64,000 nt of DNA from Epiperipatus broadwayi (taxonomy: Eukaryota > Onychophora > Udeonychophora > Euonychophora > Peripatidae): positions 1,367,336 through 1,431,335 of the forward strand of contig JAQFVV010000014.1 in the NCBI GenBank assembly GCA_028023455.1. The letters run 5' to 3'. This document shows, in pieces, positions 50,883 through 64,000 of the stretch. Numbering within the stretch: position 1 is the stretch's first letter; every line of letters starts with the position of its first letter. The position numbers and the translations under genes are program-made. The notes beneath the pieces are model-generated. The model worked only from the letters and a program-made list of their open reading frames with translations. It ran no database searches and had not been told where the DNA came from.

Positions 50883-51083
50883 TGAATTTTGTAGTAATAT
50901 TGTGTGCATATATATATAAAATTAAGAGCGTGCTAATAACTCTAAACAAGCTTTTTTTTTTTTATTTATGATAAATGCTACTACAAGAGAAGGCATTCAA
51001 ATCATTTTTTATCTTGGATTGTCTCCATCCCCAGACCGGTTTCAACCTATGGGTCTCTTCAGTGAATTTTGTAGTAATATTGT
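50883..51083 (-). mobile_element. 159-bp hammerhead-ended insertion with 21-bp target duplication
   Basis: The 21-bp sequence TGAATTTTGTAGTAATATTG+T flanks the element exactly at 50883-50903 and 51063-51083, a target-site duplication. The insert is 50904-51062. On the minus strand its first base is the C of a hammerhead CUGAAGA box and its interior contains an A-run. It carries no coding capacity. The junction sequence links it with the hammerhead in the 40.9-kb fold-back. Confidence 0.85.
51034..51062 (-). ncRNA. Hammerhead ribozyme core, family B (intact boxes)
   Basis: Minus strand: CTGAAGA matches CUGANGA exactly. GACC/GGTT forms stem II with a CATA loop, GAAA is intact, C-CG-G gives the minimal helix III, and GTC is the cleavage triplet at 51036-51034. 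The downstream stem I strand TGGGGATGG is present. The upstream strand is lost because the insertion starts at CTGAAGA; flanking TTCA offers only weak pairing. All conserved core bases are present. Confidence 0.75.
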
Positions 51084-51951
51084 AAGTTACAGTGTAATGA
51101 CTTTTATTATTGGATACTTTTCAAAATCAGATCCCTTATAAGACCTTATTTATTTTTTTATTGTTATTAATAAACTTATTTAATTGTTGAAATTGTATTC
51201 AATCATCTCTTGTTTACATACAGTAATAGAGCTTATGTTTTCTGGGCTAGATTCGGACATGGATAAATAGGGTTGTGTTTAATGCTTTGGGCATCCAGAG
51301 ATGATCAATCATCATCCTTGTTGGTGCAAAAGAGGATACTCTTTTAAGCCCATGTAGTATTATTTTTTATTTTACATTAGTCTTGTTAAAAATTTAAGTT
51401 TTGGTTGGCCAGTACATTAATGGTACTAAGTGGCCTGAACATTGATGATGATCAGCATATTTTAAATGTCCCAGCATTATTGATTTGATTTCTGATTTGT
51501 TTTTTAGGGGGGAGGGCCAAGTTTTTTTAAATAATTCCCAAGGAAAGAAGTAAACCCTTTTTCCATCTAAGGTTTTGTTGATTTATATTGTTCATTGTTC
51601 AAATCCAGCCACAAGATGGACTGTTGATTTAGTGTACTAATTTGTTTATTCCCATCAATGATGATGATGGGTGGTTATTTCTAATGAGTATTTACCCATA
51701 CTTACTTTTATTTTATAATGCTGGTTTATGGTCAATTATGCTTGTAGTTGCTCTTATGAGTTAGCTTCTGATCTCTCAATGATCTCTTGAAGATCTTTTG
51801 ATCTCATGCTTCCCTTAACTTCCCTTAAATATTTTATATACTTAAAAAACTATTGATATTTTATTTTGTAGTGACTTGGGGTTGGTGATGCTTTTTCAGT
51901 CACTCCAGATTCACTCCATATTTCCTATCATATCACCCACCTCATCCCATT

Positions 51952-51954
<3 letters not shown>
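51084..51954. other. No recognisable feature
   Basis: Unassigned sequence, mildly less AT-rich, ending at the TA run. Confidence 0.4.
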
Positions 51955-52020
<66 letters not shown>

Positions 52021-52024
<4 letters not shown>

Positions 52025-52865
52025 CTCAAATCTGCATCTATATAATATATTTTTATATACATGAATGACTTAAATATATGTCTATATATCTGAGTTAAAT
52101 ATGTGTTTATATACATGACTTAAATATGCTTCTATATAATATATTTTTATATACATGAATGACTTGAATATGTGATTATATACCTGAGTTAAATATGTGT
52201 GTTTATATACATGACTTAAATCTGCATCTATGTAACATGTCTCTATATATGTGAATGCCTTAAATATGCATCTATATTCCTGAGTTAAATATGTGTTTAT
52301 ATACATATGACTTAAATCTGCATCTATATAATATAACTGAGTTAAATATGTGTTTATATATATATGATAACTGAGTTAAATATGTGTTTATATATATATG
52401 ACTTAAATCTGTGTCTATATAGTATATCTCTATATATATGAATGACTTAAATGTGCATCTATATACCTAAGTTAAATATGTGTTTATATACATGACTTAA
52501 ATCTGCATCTTTATATGTAAATTGAATATGCTTCTGTATATGTGAATGACTTAAATCTGCATTTGTATACAGAAATGGAATATGTGTTCATATACCTTAA
52601 TTAAATGTGTGCTTATATATATATATGAATTAAATATTTTTCTATATCCATGAATGATTTAAATCCACATTTATATACATAAATTGAATATGTGTCCATT
52701 TACTTGAGTTAAATATGTGCTTATAAATATGAATTAAATATGCTTCTATATACATGAATGACTTAACTCTGTGTCCATATACTGGAAACAAATATGTCTA
52801 TATATATGAATTAAATCTGTCTTAATCTGTGTCTATATATAGTAATTAAATTTGTGAATATATTC
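52021..52865. repeat. Minisatellite in LTR, ~27-bp unit
   Basis: Degenerate alternating units of the types ATGACTTAAATCTGCATCTA and GAGTTAAATATGTGTTTATA. The same kind of array lies at the same place in the 3' LTR (57545-58075), with a different copy number and order. Confidence 0.85.
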
Positions 52866-53047
52866 AAATTGAGTTATTGTCTTTAGAATGATTAAATAAA
52901 AGGGATTAATCCAGATATAAACCAAACTTATTAAGAATATTTTGCAATGGGGATTAATAGACCTGTTTACAAAATTAGATATATGCACATATGAACAGAA
53001 TCTAGACTCACAAAAGGAAAAATTAAACTTGAAATGATAGGGGAAGT

Positions 53048-53149
53048 ATCTGTGATGTACACACTGATATCTAAATAAATTCCTACTATGTAAATTCTAT
53101 CTGTGATGTACACACTGATATCTAAATAAATTTCTACTATGTAAATTCT
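53048..53149. repeat. 51-bp tandem duplication
   Basis: Unit starting ATCTGTGATGTACACACTGA repeated at period 51; only one copy is present in the 3' LTR. Confidence 0.85.
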
Positions 53150-54033
53150 GGCAGAATAGGACTATGGAATATAAATGATAGACACTGCATGATCATCAAT
53201 GATGGGACCAAACATCAGAGGAATTATCAATCAGTAGACTAATTGATCTATGGAACCTGAACTGCAATGAACTATTAGAAGGAATGTTTTCCAAATACTG
53301 TTAGTTAAATAAATTATTGTTACACAAATCTAACATAGTTGTCAGTTTCATTTCGCATCATTCATCAATCAGTGTGCCTGTTCATCAGAATGTATTGTTT
53401 CCTGAGCTATGTCTGGCATAACATGACCTGGAGTGAGTCAGGTTGTAGTGAGCTGAAATACTTGTGGTCCTGTTTGGGAAACTAAATAGATAAATATCTA
53501 AATGTTTTCAGTCTCTTTAATGCTACACCCTCTGATGACCAGAAAATATGGTTGTAGGGAGGGTAACATTAGAATTGGGTTACACCAATAATTCTTTCCC
53601 TCCTACAATATGCTCATCAGGTAATAAATTAACCACTAGAGGGAGTGGAAACTATTCCGGTTACATTTGTCACCCTAATCGTGAGACTTGATCTAGCTAG
53701 TCTGCCTAGAAGCTTAAAAAGCAAGATTGGAAAAAGAAGCAGTCAAAGAAAATAAATAAAGAAATATGGAAGGCAAATGCAAATTATGGTTCTGTAAATG
53801 TCAACAGTGCACACAGTTTGGGTATGTGAAATAGAATGATAAAGGGAGATATTGAGAGAGCTAAATAAAATGAATGAAATACAAGGAAAAAAGTAGGCAT
53901 AATATAGTTAGAGATAAATCAAGGAGTGGAGGGAGAGGGAAGCTTACTAAAGTGATCATCAAAGAAATCAATAATGAAATTATCAAATAATCAGATATAG
54001 TAATATAGATGATAACAAGAGCGAGGATAAAAA

Positions 54034-54969
54034 GTGAACACAGAAGCCGAGAAGAATCTTCCTAGTGAAGAAGAAAAGCAAGTGATCCTAAATAAGATGA
54101 TCCAACTAAACTTGGAATCCAGAAAGAAGAGAAAGATTTCCATGTTTTTCCAATTATTAAAAATGTTTAAAGAAGATAGTAACCAAAGAGACCAACAAAG
54201 AGAAGATGATAATAAACAAAGAGAATAAGTTAATAAAAGAGGCCAAGAAAAAGAAGATGATAATAAACAAATAGAAGATGAAAATAAAAAGATAAGACCA
54301 ACAAAGAAAAAATGATAACAAACAAATAATAGAAACGATTGAGAGGCAAAATTAAAAATCAACCAAATAATGAATCACAGATTACTGACCAAATAGTGAT
54401 AATTAAAGAAGAAGCTCTGAATAAAGTGAGACAAAACAAAGAAGAACAGGATATGAAAATAAAAGAGATACAAGAAATAATAGATAATAAAATTACCAAG
54501 TGCAGGATGAAAGTCAGCAAAGCCTGGAGTTGGTATAACAGCATTTAGGGCACCTGGCTAATCAAATTAAATTCCTACAGGTCAGAGATGATGATAGAAT
54601 CTGAGGAATAGTAAAACAATTGTTTTATGACCATAGACAAGATGGCCAAACCAAAATGCAAAACTACCATGTATAAATTTAAAAAAAGAAGAAATTGGAA
54701 AATTCCAAGATAGAAGTAAAGATAAAGAGTCAGGTATGCAAACCAAATTCCTGGAATTGTAAACCAGTTTCTTATAGTAAGCACTTTTTCAGGAAATGCT
54801 GGAGAGGCACTTATGGAATTCATCAATAGTTTAGAAAAATACTTCTGTATTAATACCATAACTGAAGAGGCAAAGATAGCAATAGCTTGTATTCATCTTC
54901 AAGGTGCATCCCAGGCATGGTGGGATTCGCTATTCCCTTGTCCTCATAATTTTATCAAGTTCAAGTAGT
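54034..54969 (+). pseudogene. LTR-retrotransposon gag remnant
   Basis: The gag protein builds the capsid that packages element RNA. Lys/Glu/Gln-rich coiled-coil frames come first: 54034-54228 with LPSEEEKQVILNKMIQLNLE, and 54339-54548 with IKEEALNKVRQNKEEQDMKI. A third open stretch, about 54726-54969, has the capsid N-terminal signature: VSTFSGNAGEALMEFINSLE, then KYFCINTITEEAKIAIACIH and LQGASQAWWDSL. The pattern F-x-G...F...LE.YF......E..K...A...L.G.A..WW is typical of Ty3/gypsy-type gag. Frames are separated by stops. A later block near 55350-55430 (MKYHHGRGQGEIQQAAF) may be a remnant of the nucleocapsid side. A weak protease-like DGGSFIGIG is seen near 55725. Confidence 0.7.
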
Positions 54970-55867
54970 CATGAAGTTCTCCTGAAGTGAGGATTGCCAG
55001 GAAGGGTTAAACCAAGTTATCCCAAGAGAAGTGTCTTTCTGTTAAGTCCTACATTCCATTTTTTTAGAAAGTAAGTAGCAAAATTGAATTAAAAATAATA
55101 AGAATACTAAGACATAGCTCCCCAAGCCATTTTGAAAAGATGTTCATTGGCACTGACTGGCATATAATTGAGCAGGTGGATGAACAGTTAAATGCATTTG
55201 ACAGCAGTAAACCTGCATATACTGAAAAGAAAAGGGGATTTGAACCTCCAACTAAATCAACATACAGAGGATATAATCACATATGAATGCTATTCAGTAT
55301 GGGAAATGGAAAGTCATGTCATCACCATGGTATCATAACAGAAAAGATGAAGTACCACCATGGAAGAGGACAAGGAGAAATTCAACAGGCAGCATTCATT
55401 GTCCATTCCATACCTGGATAGTTAAAAGATCTAATAGCAACACTGAGCTCTGGAGAAATTAGGGTAGAGAGGCAAGCCTCCATAATGATGTCTAACCTGA
55501 TAAACATCCAAAGATAGGTCAATCCCAGGGTATATCACCTTACAACATAGTTATTATTGGAGAACTGATCATGATCCTCAGTCTTATAAAACAGGATGCA
55601 GTAATACTTCTGACCAAGGAAACAGAAATAAACAGGACAATGAAACTGAAGCTGAGGCAAGAAGATACTTTCACTAAGTAGGGGGAAATACTAGAAAGTA
55701 TTATGGCTTTGCCTTTAGTGCTGATGTTGGATGGTGGTAGTTTTATAGGCATAGGGATGCAGTGTGTTTATGATGCTTTGATATTTTATCTCTGCACTAT
55801 ACTTACCTATGGTTTAAACCCTTTTTAATTAGTAAAATACTGAATTGTCTAACAGACACAGAATTGT

Positions 55868-55986
55868 GTCATGTGTCTGGAGCCTTTAAGACTCATGAAG
55901 GAAATGAGTCAGGTATTCCACATGACTGTCATGTGTCTGGAGCCTTTAAGACTCATGAAGGAAATGAGTCAGGTATTCCACATGAC
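55868..55986. repeat. Exact 60-bp tandem duplication
   Basis: The unit beginning GTCATGTGTCTGGAGCCTTT occurs at 55868 and 55928 without a visible difference, implying a recent event. Two overlapping ORFs here only reflect the duplication. Confidence 0.95.
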
Positions 55987-56788
55987 CGAACATTTGTTTG
56001 GTCATTTTTTCTTTCAATGTGTCTTCTTGGTAGTAAGTTGTGTTGTGCTTAAAGGGAGATAGTTCTTATGGTACTCATGTTGTGGTGCAGACTTGTGTTC
56101 TGTAATTAGGTTTCTGTCCTTATGGTGCTGTAGGCAGGCATGCTTATATTAGCCGAATAGTCACCCCATTTCAAAAAAACCAAAAAAGTGCATTGCCTCA
56201 AAATTAAGAGAATACATTTATGGATGTATAACACAAGGCTGTTATGGCGCTTTGTGGAAGTAGCTGAGGGAAGGAGTTTTTGAGTAGGTTTGTAGAGATG
56301 CATGATTTTGTGGGTTTCATGGTATTGGTGGGTGCATGATTGAGCAGAGTTGCTTGGATACATTGTGAATTCATGATGTTCTGAAGTATATTCTCAGCAC
56401 TATCCAGACATAGGGATAGCGGGTTGAGAGCAGTCCAGTAGGTGAATAGGCCTGGGTCCCAGGTATAAATAAGCCTTTAAGTCTCACATGGTCATGAGCA
56501 GGGCTGGCCCAGTGTCAAAAATATTCTTTGCCTACTAATTATAGTTGGATGGTCTCTCTAGGTACAGAAGAGTTAGTGCTTAAATTTGAGGTATATTCTT
56601 AAGCATATAATTATCATGACATCGGGAGCTGCCATTCATGTATTCACTTTTCCCCCATTTCACCTTACTTACTTCATCAACATCATGTAACTAAATGAAG
56701 ACACTATCATTAATAGTACATTTTATAGTTTGTGGAATGAAATTGTGTGTTTTAAGGCAATTTTATCCCAAAATTTAGCAGAGGGTAC

Positions 56789-58820
56789 TGAAACAAAAAC
56801 ATTGCTTCATATATCCTGAAGTTATGCCCCCATCCCTTCTATTTCAAAACAGTTTGATTAAAAAGCTAACACAGTTATAAAAATAAAATGTGTACATTTA
56901 AGTTCTCTGGAAAAAAAGAGAAGAGAAAAATCAATGTGTAAAATGTGCAATTAAAATGACACATTAATTTAATGATTCTGTGGTTTCAAATTTATCAATA
57001 TAATATTTTTGATAGAGCTGAAGGTTTACAAATTACAGTATAGAAATGCTGTAATTAGTTCATTAAAGAAAGATAGTGTCACTTGTGCTTGCCTTAGACA
57101 AAATAAGTCAACATATTTTTTTTTAAAAAACAGAGTGATTAGCATGGGTTAGACAAGAAGAGATATTGGAAAAAGAATTGCAGGAAGCAGGAGGGTATAT
57201 ATAAAGGAAGCAGGTAATTCATGGTATTATTATTATTGAGTTGATTGTTGTCATTGATATACAACTAATCACAGTTTAGAAAAAGTTGACCAAATAAGCT
57301 TGAAGCTGCCATGGCCATCAATTGCAGAAGAAACCCAGAGTTATTGTAAGGCTGAAAGATGGAAAATGTTAGAATGTTTGGTTAAAAAGAATAGCTCATT
57401 TCCCTTCCAACACCATGAAGAAGTTGAAAAATAATATCTAAGTGACCACCAATGAAAATGTGTACCATTCAGCTCTGGAACCAACCCCTCGATAATGTTA
57501 AGATTTACCAGCAGGGAAACACCAAAATATAAATTTAAAGGTAAGATAACATTTGAGTTAAATATGTGTCTATATACATGACGTAAATCTGAGTCTATAT
57601 AATTTATTTCTATATACATGAACAATTTAAATATGCATTTATATACCTGAGATTAATATGTGTATATATACATGGCTTAAATCTGTGACTATATATATGA
57701 ATTGAATATGCTTCATGACTTAAATTGTGTTTTTATACAGGAATTGAAAATATGACCATGAATTGAATATGCTTCTATATACATGAATGACTTTAATCCA
57801 CATTTACATACAGGAATTGAATATGTATCCATGTACCTGAATCAAATATGCATCTATATACATGAATAACTTAAATTCGTATGTATATATAGAAAATGAA
57901 TATGTGTCCATATTCCTGAGTTAAATATGTTCTTATAAATATGAATTAAATATGCTTTTATATACATGAATGACTTAACTCTGCATAAATATACTAGAAT
58001 CAAACATATGTCTATGTCTATATACATTAATTAACTCTGCAGCTATATATAGTAATTAAATATGTGAATATATTTGAGTTGAATTATTGGCTTCAGAATG
58101 ATTAAATAAAAGAGATTAATCCAGTTATAAACCAAACTTACTTAAGGGTACTTTGCAGTGGGGATTAATAGATGTGTCTACAAAATTAGATATATGTGCA
58201 TATGAAGAGAATCTAGACTCACAAATGGAGAAATTAAACTTGAGAAGTGATAGGGGATGTATCTGTTATGTTCACATGGATATCTAAATAATTCCCTACT
58301 ATGTTAATGCTGGCAGAACAGGATGATGGAATATAAATGATGGACACTGCATGATCATCAATGGTGGGACCAAGCATCAGAGGAATTTCCAGGGAGTAGA
58401 GTAACTGATCTGTGGAATCTGGACTGCAATGAACTATTAGAAGGAATGTTTTCCAAATACTGTTAGTTAAATAAGTTATTGTTATACAAAACTACCATAT
58501 GTTGTCAGTTTCATTTCATATCATTCATCAATCAGTGCACTTGTTCACAGAAATTTCGTATTTTCTGAGCTACATCTGGCATAACTTGATCTAGGTGATT
58601 CAGGTTGGAGTAAGCTGGAATTCTAGTGGTGCTGTTTGGTAAACCAAACATAAATATCTAAGAGTTTTTCAGTCTCTTTAATGCTACACCCTCTGATGAG
58701 TAGAAAAAAAATTGTGTAGGGGAGGTGGTAATGGAAGGGTTGTGTAACATTAATCATACTTTTTTTTTTACAATATGCTCATCAGGAAATAAATTAAATA
58801 CAAGAGTGAATGGAAACCCC
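56789..58820 (+). mobile_element. 3' LTR (about 2.0 kb, uninterrupted)
   Basis: Starts TGAAACAAAAAC at 56789 and ends near GGAAAC at 58819. It contains in order the promoter-like part, the ~27-bp minisatellite (57545-58075) and the distal part. Divergence from the 5' LTR is visible throughout, so the insertion is old. A flanking target-site duplication could not be identified, partly because the 5' flank is a TA run. Confidence 0.75.
57545..58075. repeat. Minisatellite in 3' LTR
   Basis: Same unit types as 52021-52865, fewer copies and different order. Confidence 0.85.
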
Positions 58821-62430
<3,610 letters not shown>

Positions 62431-63922
62431 CATAAATTTCATCTTTTTAAAAAATAAAGTGGGAATAAAAGTTAAAAGTTGCAAGAAAAATTAAAAACTA
62501 AAGAGTCGGGGGGGGGGGGGGGGTATTAAAGAAAAGAAATAATAAACGCTTTAAAAGTGGGTGGGATTTTTTTTTATTTTAAAGAAGAAAAAAAATCGAT
62601 TTTATAAATAAAATGATTTAATATTATTTTGATTAGTTTGTAATAAAAGAAAAAAAATAATAATAAAGATAATTTCCTTTTGTTTTATAATAAAACAATT
62701 AAATGTGTGTGTGTGTATATGTAAAAGTTTTGAAGAAAAAATAGAAGCCCAATCAGAGCGAAGTAAAGGACAGTAATTTCACGAGACAATAGACGCTGGA
62801 GATAATAAAAATTTTCCATTGTTAAGATGTTTTAAAAACTTTCAACATTCCATTTTATTTTCGAATATTTTAAAAACATTTAAAAATATTTCTTGAAGTT
62901 ACAGATATAACAATTATATAAATTGTTATGTCTACCGAAATGATGCAGTGTTAAATTACCGTATTGTACAACCAGCTGGAACCTTCACTGCGGATAACAT
63001 CAGCAGGTAGTTCGGTGGGTAAATCATGGTCAAGTAAAGCAATAAAATACCAGATTGTCGATGTTGAAAAATCCAGGAAAGTTATACAATATCACGGAGT
63101 CAAGGAAGGTTTGCTTGAAGTTAGCGCTAACCAGTAGTAAATAATTTTTAGAGAAACTACATTGTGCTGTGTATATCATTTCAAATTTTCCAAATCCTAG
63201 GTAACTTTTGATTTTAGTCTTCTTTCATTCTTGATTTCCTTTCAAAATAAAAAAAATAAACTGTGATAAATAAAAATTTTACAAAATAATATTTAGGAAG
63301 TATAAACAATATCGGCTTCTGTATTTAATTATATTTAAAGACATTGTGTGTACATATGGGTGTATCTTAATCTAATATGTCAAGTATATTTTATTTAATA
63401 TAATTTATTAAAATATTTGTTTAAAATGAAAAGAGTAATATAATGTATTTAATTATTTATTTAGAATGAAAAGAATAATATAATATTTTAAAATATTTAT
63501 TTCAAATGAAAAGAGTGTGTTTGTTTAACTTATAAAGCAAAATGATTGTTTTTTTTTTTATTAAGAAAAGGAAATACTTAAAGTGTCGTTTAAATATTTC
63601 AGTTTTTTTGTGAATACACACATTTATGTTGAACAATATTTTAATAAGATGGGAAGGGAAAGATTTGATTATTAACAAGAAATAATTAAGTTAAAATTAA
63701 AAGAATAAAGAAACTATATTTTTTAAAAGTAAGGATTTGTTGTTAAAGACGTTAATGTTTTCTCGTTCAGTAAATTATCATTATTATTGAGATAGGATTA
63801 TCAGAGAAGACAGAGTTTTATTTTTCTTAAAAGGTAGTTACAATCCGCTGAGCTAGTTGGATGCTTCAGGTACTGGATTTAGTGCTAATTAGATAAACAT
63901 GTTGATTACAAATGTAGTTAAC
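62431..63922 (+). mobile_element. LTR-like copy, plus orientation, right edge
   Basis: Matches 29105-30760 in order (G-run, AAAATGATTTAATATTA, CATCAGCAGGTAGTTCGG, TTAGCGCTAAC, AAATCCTAGGTAAC, GAGCTAGTTGGATGCTTCAG). It carries G16 at 62508-62523, where the other copies have shorter G-runs. Confidence 0.65.
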
Positions 63923-64000
63923 TGGCGCCTGAAGGGTTTACCTTAAAAATAAATAAAATGTTTGTTTGGTTGGTATTTGTCCAGTAGCCGAGTGTTTATG
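63923..64000 (+). promoter_or_regulatory. Primer-binding-site motif and leader start
   Basis: TGGCGCCTGAAGGGTTTACC at 63923-63942 is the tRNA-Lys-type motif. AAATAAATAAAATGTTTG and GAGTGTTTATG follow, as after 30761. The window ends here, so an element interior may continue to the right. Confidence 0.55.

Larger units (their letters stand above)
48425..51954. mobile_element. Insertion that splits the 5' LTR
   Basis: No counterpart in the 3' LTR. It holds a pair of ~165-bp direct repeats (48432-48595 and 48843-49005, sharing GCAATCTATATCATTGCAAG and GATCAATAGATGGAGCTTTACC), an (ATT)n run, an unrecognised coding-like stretch and the 159-bp hammerhead element. Its own class is unknown, and it may be composite. 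Confidence 0.55.
51955..53654 (+). mobile_element. 5' LTR, second part
   Basis: A (TA)n run (to 52020), then the LTR minisatellite, then 52866-53654, which aligns with 58076-58820: AAATAAAAG.GATTAATCCAG, TTTGCA.TGGGGATTAATAGA, GGAATGTTTTCCAAATACTG, TTTAATGCTACACCCTCTGA and ACAATATGCTCATCAGG. Similarity ends at GGAAAC, the putative LTR end. Confidence 0.75.
53655..56788 (+). mobile_element. Interior of the retroelement
   Basis: The 3.1 kb between the LTR copies hold gag-like remnants followed by about 1.8 kb with only broken frames. No reverse transcriptase, RNase H or integrase motif was seen, so the element is gag-only or has lost pol. A standard primer-binding site directly after the LTR was not recognised. 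Confidence 0.65.

Noticed and set aside
51876-52306. Ile-Tyr-rich ORFs on both strands
   Set aside because: Products of the (TA)n run and the LTR minisatellite.
53526-53640. CTGATGA in the LTR end
   Set aside because: No GAAA box; conserved in both LTRs but the surrounding pairing (CTGATGA with CTCATCAG) is a simple imperfect inverted repeat.
53991-54362. 123-codon minus ORF, Leu/Ser/Phe-rich
   Set aside because: Opposite-strand shadow of the Lys/Glu-rich gag N-terminal frames.

Overview
This window looks like non-genic, repeat-dominated DNA from a metazoan, most likely an invertebrate with a large AT-rich genome. The sequence is strongly A/T-biased with long AT, GATA, TAA and ATT microsatellites. 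No spliced host gene, rRNA or functional tRNA could be recognised. The coding remains all come from mobile elements: two unrelated Penelope-like elements (PLEs), an RTE-type LINE, a mariner and gag-like pieces of LTR retroelements, all broken by stops, frameshifts or truncation. The PLE and mariner types would fit a chelicerate or a mollusc, but the sequence does not settle the species.

Layout. 0-0.5 kb: edge of a ~178-bp satellite array. 1.8-2.4 kb: tail of PLE family 1. 2.6 kb: first hammerhead-ribozyme-like motif. 5.6 kb: hairpin around a TA/CA repeat. 9.4 kb: fold-back repeat. 10.1-10.4 kb: (GATA)n. 11.4-12.1 kb: dead mariner. 15.4-18.4 kb: four more hammerhead-like motifs of the same family as 2.6 kb. 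19.3-20.6 kb: near-perfect 102-bp hairpin next to the 3' end of a family 1 PLE carrying a GIY-YIG endonuclease. 21.4-24.5 kb: inverted repeats. 25.9-30.8 kb and 33.7-38.2 kb: pieces of a long-LTR family whose tRNA-Lys-type primer-binding motif is recognisable in five copies, the fifth at 62.4-63.9 kb. 31.9-32.5 kb: an unrecognised coding-like frame. 40.4-41.0 kb: a large fold-back with a hammerhead-like motif in its loop. 42.2-45.0 kb: PLE family 2 as a head-to-head inverted duplication. 46.5-47.5 kb: RTE-type LINE fragment. 47.7-58.8 kb: one LTR retroelement with ~2-kb LTRs that contain a minisatellite, a gag-only interior, and a 5' LTR split by a 3.5-kb insertion. Within that insertion lies a 159-bp element with 21-bp target-site duplications that begins exactly at a hammerhead core.

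The most interesting thread is the set of small self-cleaving-RNA-like motifs (CUGANGA, stem-loop, GAAA, minimal helix III, NUH). They occur in several sequence families, some attached to PLE sequence and some free-standing. Hammerheads are known in PLEs, so the class is not new; the free-standing short families, the insertion starting at the core, and the coupling of PLE tail, tRNA-like A box and hammerhead-like motif are worth checking. All alignments here were made by eye; boundaries are approximate unless a position is stated as exact.
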